Origin: Blastococcus sp.
GTDB lineage: Bacteria; Actinomycetota; Actinomycetes; Mycobacteriales; Geodermatophilaceae
DNA: 11,126 nt
NCBI GenBank assembly: GCA_025963345.1
Contig: JAOPUS010000287.1
Location: 1 to 11,126 of the forward strand
Direction: 5' to 3'
Shown here: in pieces, positions 7,121 through 11,126 of the stretch
How the letters are laid out: the number at the start of each line of letters is the position of its first letter
Position numbering within the stretch: position 1 is the stretch's first letter
Program-made: the position numbers and the translations under genes
Notes under the pieces: model-generated
The model's input: only the letters and a program-made list of their open reading frames with translations
What the model was told of the DNA's origin: nothing
Database searches by the model: none

Positions 7121-9256
7121 TCACCCGGCCTGGGATACCGCGCAACGGGCGAGGGCGAGCGCGCAGACATCGCCACCGGCCGCGTGGACGGCACGCACCC
7201 AGCGGGGCACCTCGTCGGCCGGCATGGCGTGCCCGAGCAGCCAGCCCTGGGCCAGATCGCAGCCGGCCTCGCGCACCATCCGCAGGTGCTCGGGGGTCTC
7301 CACCCCCTCGGCGACCGAGCGGATGCCCAGCGTCCGGGTGAGTCCCACGATCGCGCTCAGGACCGCGCCGGTCTCCCCGGCGACGGCGCGCTCGGCGGCG
7401 TTGAGGAGCGAGCGGTCGATCTTCAGCGTGCCGATCGGCAGCGCGAACAACTGGGCGAGGGACGACCAGCCGGTGCCGAAGTCGTCGATGGCCACCCGCA
7501 CCCCGAAGCTGCGCAGCACGGTCAGCTGGTCCTCGGCGCGGGTCGGGTCCTCGGCCACGCACGTCTCGGTGAGCTCGAGGATCAGCTGGTCCGGCGGCAG
7601 CCCGGAGTCTCGCAGCGCCACGCGGACGTCCCGGACCAACGTCTCCGTCGAGAAGTGCCGGGCGCTGACGTTGACCGACATCCGCAGGGGCAGCCCCTGG
7701 GCGGCCCATTCGGCCGCCTTCCGCGTCGTCTCCCGCAGCAGCCAGCGGGTGATCGGGATGACCTGCCCGGTCTCCTCCACGACGGACAGGAAGGTGTCGG
7801 GCGGCAGCAGGCCCCGCTCGGGATGCTGCCAGCGCACCAACGCCTCGACGCCCTCGACCTCGCCGGTGTCCAGCCGGACGACCGGCTGGTAGTGGACGAC
7901 GAGCTGGTCGATGGCGTCGCCGCGGAGCCGGGTGGCGACCTCCAGGCGCCAGCGTGCCGCCTCCCGCAGCCCAGGGGAGAACAGGTGGACCCGATCGCGC
8001 CCCGAGCTCTTCGCCGCGAACATCGCGGCGTCGGCGTCGCTGAGCAGCTGATGCGGGTCGCGGACGTCGGGCCGGGACACGGCCACCCCGATGCTCGCCG
8101 TCAGCGGCACGGAGATGCCCGACGTCGCGAACGGCAGGCTGAACACCGTCTGCAGCCGGAAGGCCAGCGCCGCGGCCTCCGAGGAGTCGCAGTCCCGGGC
8201 GAGGACCAGGAACTGGTCGGCGCCCAGTCGGCCCACGGCGTCGCCCGGCCGCACCTGGTCGGACAGCCGGGCACCTACCTGGTTCAGCAGCGAATCCCCG
8301 ATCCGGTACCCCAGGGAGTCGTTGACGGTCTTGAAGCCGTCGAGGTCGATCACCAGCAGCGCCGTCCCGGGCCCGTCGGGCGACCCTGACCCGAGCGCGG
8401 CACCGGTGAGCTCCAGCAGTGTCGAGCGGTTGGGCAGGCCGGTCAGCTCGTCGTGACCGGCCTTCCAGGCCAGGACCTGCTCGTCGCGCACCCGCTCGGT
8501 GACATCGGCGTGGGCGATCACCAACCGGGACGTTCCCTCCACCCGCGTCGCCTGCAGCTGGAACCAGGAGGTGCGGGAGCCCAGCTGCGCCGAGTACTCG
8601 TAGTCGAAGGAGCCGGCCGGCCCATCGGCGGGTTCGGCCTGCAAGCCGGTGATTCCCGCCACGATCGCGGCGTGGTCGCTGGTTCGGAGACCTCGCGCCA
8701 TGGACGTCAGGTAGTCGTTCCCGACCCCACCGGGCTCGATCCCGACGCTCCGCAGGAGCTCGCCGTCGGAGACCCACGCACGGTTGGCGGTGAGGATCCG
8801 GCCGTCGGCGTCCACCAGCACAGTCGCCGAGGGCAGCGCTTCCAGCACGGCGGTGAGCTGGCGCGTCTCGTCGTCCCGCCGGCGTTCGGCGCGCAGTCGC
8901 TCGTCGACGTCCCGGGCGATCACGGTGAGACCTCGGGAGTCCGGATAGGCACGCAGCTCGAACCAGTGGTCCCAGCGCTCGTGCAGGTACTCGAACACCC
9001 GCGGCCGGCCGTCGGCCAGGACGGCGCCGAACGTGTCCTCCACGACCGTTCCGCGCAGGCCGGGGAACGACTCGAGGAAGTTCTGCCGGAGCATGTCCGA
9101 GGCGGAGCGGCCCAGCAGGGCCTCACCCGCGGCGTTGACGTACGTGAGGACCCAGTCCCGGTCGAGGTGGTAGACGGCATCGGGGACGCCGGACATCGGG
9201 TCGGATCGACCCGGCCGGAGCCCGTCGTCGCCTGGTCGCACGCTGCCCGCTCTCAT
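7121..9256 (-). CDS. PAS-PAS-GGDEF(degenerate)-EAL c-di-GMP phosphodiesterase
   Basis: 711 residues from the ATG at 9256. Two PAS domains (about 21-118 and 130-255, the second ending DVTER) precede a GGDEF domain that begins AGHDELTGLPNR (about 266). Its signature is GADQF (345-349), with the second Gly and the catalytic Glu replaced, so cyclase activity is unlikely. The I-site-type RPGD (336-339) is kept. The EAL domain has EAL (471-473), N529 in VNVS, E561 and E564 in ELTE, DDFGTG (591-596), K612 in LKID, E650 and E653 in AEGVE, and Q670. This is a full phosphodiesterase set, so hydrolysis of c-di-GMP to pGpG is predicted. No TM segment is visible, so it is probably cytosolic, sensing via PAS. 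Starts at 9241 (GTG) or 9196 (ATG) remain possible; none has a clear ribosome site. The longer frame to 9523 overlaps aidB and is rejected. Confidence 0.92.
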   Translation of the reverse strand: MRAGSVRPGDDGLRPGRSDPMSGVPDAVYHLDRDWVLTYVNAAGEALLGRSASDMLRQNFLESFPGLRGTVVEDTFGAVLADGRPRVFEYLHERWDHWFELRAYPDSRGLTVIARDVDERLRAERRRDDETRQLTAVLEALPSATVLVDADGRILTANRAWVSDGELLRSVGIEPGGVGNDYLTSMARGLRTSDHAAIVAGITGLQAEPADGPAGSFDYEYSAQLGSRTSWFQLQATRVEGTSRLVIAHADVTERVRDEQVLAWKAGHDELTGLPNRSTLLELTGAALGSGSPDGPGTALLVIDLDGFKTVNDSLGYRIGDSLLNQVGARLSDQVRPGDAVGRLGADQFLVLARDCDSSEAAALAFRLQTVFSLPFATSGISVPLTASIGVAVSRPDVRDPHQLLSDADAAMFAAKSSGRDRVHLFSPGLREAARWRLEVATRLRGDAIDQLVVHYQPVVRLDTGEVEGVEALVRWQHPERGLLPPDTFLSVVEETGQVIPITRWLLRETTRKAAEWAAQGLPLRMSVNVSARHFSTETLVRDVRVALRDSGLPPDQLILELTETCVAEDPTRAEDQLTVLRSFGVRVAIDDFGTGWSSLAQLFALPIGTLKIDRSLLNAAERAVAGETGAVLSAIVGLTRTLGIRSVAEGVETPEHLRMVREAGCDLAQGWLLGHAMPADEVPRWVRAVHAAGGDVCALALARCAVSQAG

Positions 9257-9328
9257 GCACTGGTCGTGGGTCCGCGTGAGCGGAGATACGGCACGGGAGC
9301 GTCCGTCGTCACTGTCGGCGTCCCCTGA

Positions 9329-9345
9329 ATTACAAGAACTGTAGT
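9329..9345. promoter_or_regulatory. AT-rich imperfect inverted repeat upstream of the EAL gene
   Basis: ATTACA and TGTAGT flank AGAAC; five of six arm positions pair. It lies in the only AT-rich patch nearby, between the aidB stop (9361) and the EAL start (9256), so it may hold the EAL promoter and a regulator site. On the minus strand TGTAAT or TACAGT could serve as -10, but neither has a well-spaced -35. The rest of this 104-bp gap shows nothing recognisable. Confidence 0.35.
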
Positions 9346-9360
9346 CAGTCGCCCACGCAA

Positions 9361-10998
9361 TCAGACAGTCGGAACCGAAGCCCTTTCGACGATCTTGTCG
9401 GCGGCGCGGCCGGCCGGCAGCGTGCCGAGCACCGCTCCCCAGTCCCCGCCGAGACGGGAGATGCAGAAGGCATCGGCGACCGCCGCCGGGGAGTGCCGCA
9501 GCAACAGGGAGCCCTGCAGGCACAACGCCAGCAGACCGGCGATCCGGCGCGCCCGGAAGGGCAGCTGGTCGGGCTCGCCGAGCTCCGCGTGCAGTCGCTT
9601 CACGGCGTCGTCGAACCTGCCGTCGACCCCGCGGGCGAGCTCGATCTCGGCGCTGACGGCGGCCAGGGTGTCCGACGACCGGCCCATCGCGCGCAGCACG
9701 TCGAGCGCGATGACGTTGCCCGAGCCCTCCCAGATGGAGTTCAGCGGCGCCTGGCGGTAGAGCCGGGGGAGCCCGGACTCCTCGACGTAGCCGTTGCCGC
9801 CCAGGACCTCCATCGCCTCGCCGACGACGGCCGGCGTGCGCTTGCAGACCCAGAACTTGGCCGCGGCCCCGGCCAGGCGGAGGAACGCCGACTCCCCCGC
9901 GTCCAGGGCCGCAGCCAGGCGGATCGCCAGCGCTGTGGCCGCCTCACTCTCCACCGCGAGGTCGGCCAGCACGTTCTGCATGAGCGGCTGGTCGACCAGG
10001 AGCGCGCCGAACGCGCTGCGATGACGAGCGTGGTGGATCGCCTGGGTCAGCGCCGCACGCACCGTCGCGGCCGACCCCAGGACGCAGTCCAGGCGCGTGG
10101 TGTTGACCATCTCGATGATCGCGGGGACCCCCCGCCCCCGGTCGCCGACCAGCCAGCCGGTCGTCCCCTCGAACTCCACCTCGCTGGAGGCGTTGGACCG
10201 GTCACCGAGCTTGTCCTTGAGTCGCTGCAGGCGGAACACGTTCCGGCTGCCGTCCGGCAGCACGCGGGGCACCACGAAGCAGGACACGCCCTCCTCGAGC
10301 TGGGCCAGCACGAGGAACAGATCGCTCATCGGCGCCGAGGTGAACCACTTGTGCCCGATCAGCCGGTAGGAGCCGTCCGAGTGGGCCACCGCCCGCGTCG
10401 TGTTGGCCCGCACGTCGGAGCCGCCCTGCTTCTCCGTCATGCCCATGCCGGCGATCAGCCCGGCCTTGCCGCCCGGCTCGGCGAGCCCGAACTCGTAGGA
10501 CGTCGCCGTCAGGCCCGGCTCGTAGCGCGCGGCCAGGTCCGGGGTCCGGCGCAGCGCCGGGACGGCGGCGTAGGTCATGGTGGTCGGGCAGGCATGGCCC
10601 ATCTCGACCTGCGTCCAGCCGACATAGCCGACGGCGCGTCGCACGTGCGCGTGCCGGTCGCCGGCGTCGGCCGCGGCCCACGGTGCGCCGGCCAGGCCGT
10701 TCTCCACCGCAGTCCGCATGAGGTCGTGCCAGTAGGGGTGGAACTCGACCTCGTCGATCCGGTGGCCGTACCGGTCGTGGGTCCTGAGCTTCGGCGGGTT
10801 CTCGTTGGCCACCCGGCCCCACTCCTGCGCCTGCTCGCTCCCGGCCAGGCGTCCGAGCTCGGCCAGTGACTCCAGGGTGGCGGCGTCGGCGTGCCGGACA
10901 CAGGCCTCGGCGAGGACCGTGTCGCCGGCGATCGGGTCGTGTCCGGTCAGCGGCGGGACCTGGTTGGCCACCTCGTGCGTCGCACTCATGAGCGGCAC
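9361..10998 (-). CDS. aidB: AidB-type acyl-CoA dehydrogenase family protein
   Basis: 545 residues, close to the 541 of E. coli AidB. Family marks in order are GMTEKQGGSDVR (186-197), GHKWFTSAPMSD (215-226), RLKDKLGDRSNASSEVEF (259-276), RHRSAFG (326-331), LGGNGYVEESGLPRLYR (399-415), SIWEGSGNV (421-429) and RHSPAAVADAFC (501-512). These are the flavin and substrate-pocket segments shared by AidB proteins. E. coli AidB is an FAD protein induced by alkylating agents through Ada, binds DNA and has weak isovaleryl-CoA dehydrogenase activity; its true role is still debated. The GTG start at 10998 is preferred because TGAGGT (11010-11005) lies six bases upstream. An ATG three codons on (10989) would leave that site too far away. 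No ada or alkB is visible nearby. The gene points the same way as the c-di-GMP genes, but a 104-bp gap and different function suggest a separate unit. Confidence 0.93.
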   Translation of the reverse strand: MPLMSATHEVANQVPPLTGHDPIAGDTVLAEACVRHADAATLESLAELGRLAGSEQAQEWGRVANENPPKLRTHDRYGHRIDEVEFHPYWHDLMRTAVENGLAGAPWAAADAGDRHAHVRRAVGYVGWTQVEMGHACPTTMTYAAVPALRRTPDLAARYEPGLTATSYEFGLAEPGGKAGLIAGMGMTEKQGGSDVRANTTRAVAHSDGSYRLIGHKWFTSAPMSDLFLVLAQLEEGVSCFVVPRVLPDGSRNVFRLQRLKDKLGDRSNASSEVEFEGTTGWLVGDRGRGVPAIIEMVNTTRLDCVLGSAATVRAALTQAIHHARHRSAFGALLVDQPLMQNVLADLAVESEAATALAIRLAAALDAGESAFLRLAGAAAKFWVCKRTPAVVGEAMEVLGGNGYVEESGLPRLYRQAPLNSIWEGSGNVIALDVLRAMGRSSDTLAAVSAEIELARGVDGRFDDAVKRLHAELGEPDQLPFRARRIAGLLALCLQGSLLLRHSPAAVADAFCISRLGGDWGAVLGTLPAGRAADKIVERASVPTV

Positions 10999-11004
10999 CG
11001 TACG

Positions 11005-11010
11005 ACCTCA
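11005..11010 (-). promoter_or_regulatory. Ribosome binding site of aidB
   Basis: TGAGGT on the minus strand, six bases before the GTG at 10998. It favours that codon over the ATG at 10989. Confidence 0.6.
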
Positions 11011-11070
11011 TCGCCGTGCTGTCGGCGGGCCGCGAGAACAACTCCCGGGCCAGCCGTCGCCGGGGTGCGG

Positions 11071-11120
11071 GGTCACTCTTTCGTGTCACCACGATCGACC
11101 GATCCACTTTCGGTCACTCT
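11071..11120. repeat. Direct repeats upstream of aidB
   Basis: GGTCACTCT occurs at 11071-11079 and 11112-11120, and CTTTCG at 11078-11083 and 11107-11112. A further GTCACC follows the first copy (11085-11090). The cluster lies 73-122 bases before the aidB start, within its likely promoter region, so the repeats could be paired sites for a regulator. The upstream gene is outside the window, so they may instead serve that one. Confidence 0.4.
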
Positions 11121-11126
11121 CCGCAA

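Noticed and set aside
7068..8777. N-terminal extension of the NYN frame up to 8777.
   Set aside because: It would overlap most of the EAL gene on the same strand in another frame, and the extra residues are low-complexity Arg/Ala/Gly.
9257..9523. N-terminal extension of the EAL protein to 9523.
   Set aside because: It runs into the 3' end of aidB and adds no domain; the first ATG clear of aidB is at 9256.
5223..10869. Long plus-strand open frames at 5223-6212, 7088-8389, 8453-9328 and 9493-10869.
   Set aside because: They are antisense to the GGDEF, EAL and aidB genes, whose motifs are clear; the translated frames show no recognisable fold or ribosome site.
10999..11126. DNA-damage promoter of the RecA-independent (PafBC) type or an Ada box upstream of aidB.
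   Set aside because: Neither the TTGTCAGTGGC-type element nor a recognisable Ada site could be found by eye in the 128 bases.

Overview
The window is very GC-rich, with G or C at most third codon positions, GTG as well as ATG starts, and ATGA overlaps between genes. This fits a high-GC actinobacterium. Gene content and style suggest Geodermatophilaceae (Blastococcus, Modestobacter or Geodermatophilus), but that family placement is inference. I see no rRNA, tRNA, CRISPR array, insertion sequence or phage gene.

Layout. (1) Minus strand, 3301 to 1: a likely operon of a PilZ-domain protein, a dynamin-like GTPase with a C-terminal membrane segment, and a second GTPase of the same general class that runs off the left edge. 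The gaps are 30 bp and a 4-bp ATGA overlap. (2) Plus strand, 3596 to 4866: an alpha/beta hydrolase coupled by an ATGA overlap to a DUF1905/YdeI-type protein. (3) Minus strand, 10998 to 4863: an AidB-type acyl-CoA dehydrogenase, then a PAS-PAS-GGDEF-EAL protein, a NYN-domain protein and a six-TM GGDEF protein. The YdeI gene and the GGDEF gene converge with overlapping stop codons.

The common theme is cyclic di-GMP. Within about 6.6 kb there is a predicted synthase (membrane GGDEF with inhibitory I-site), a predicted phosphodiesterase (intact EAL behind a degenerate GGDEF) and a predicted receptor (PilZ with both binding motifs). The receptor heads an apparent operon with two dynamin-like GTPases, which suggests a link between c-di-GMP and membrane remodelling or cell division. 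That link is inference from gene order only. The hydrolase/YdeI pair and aidB look like ordinary metabolic or stress genes that happen to lie nearby.
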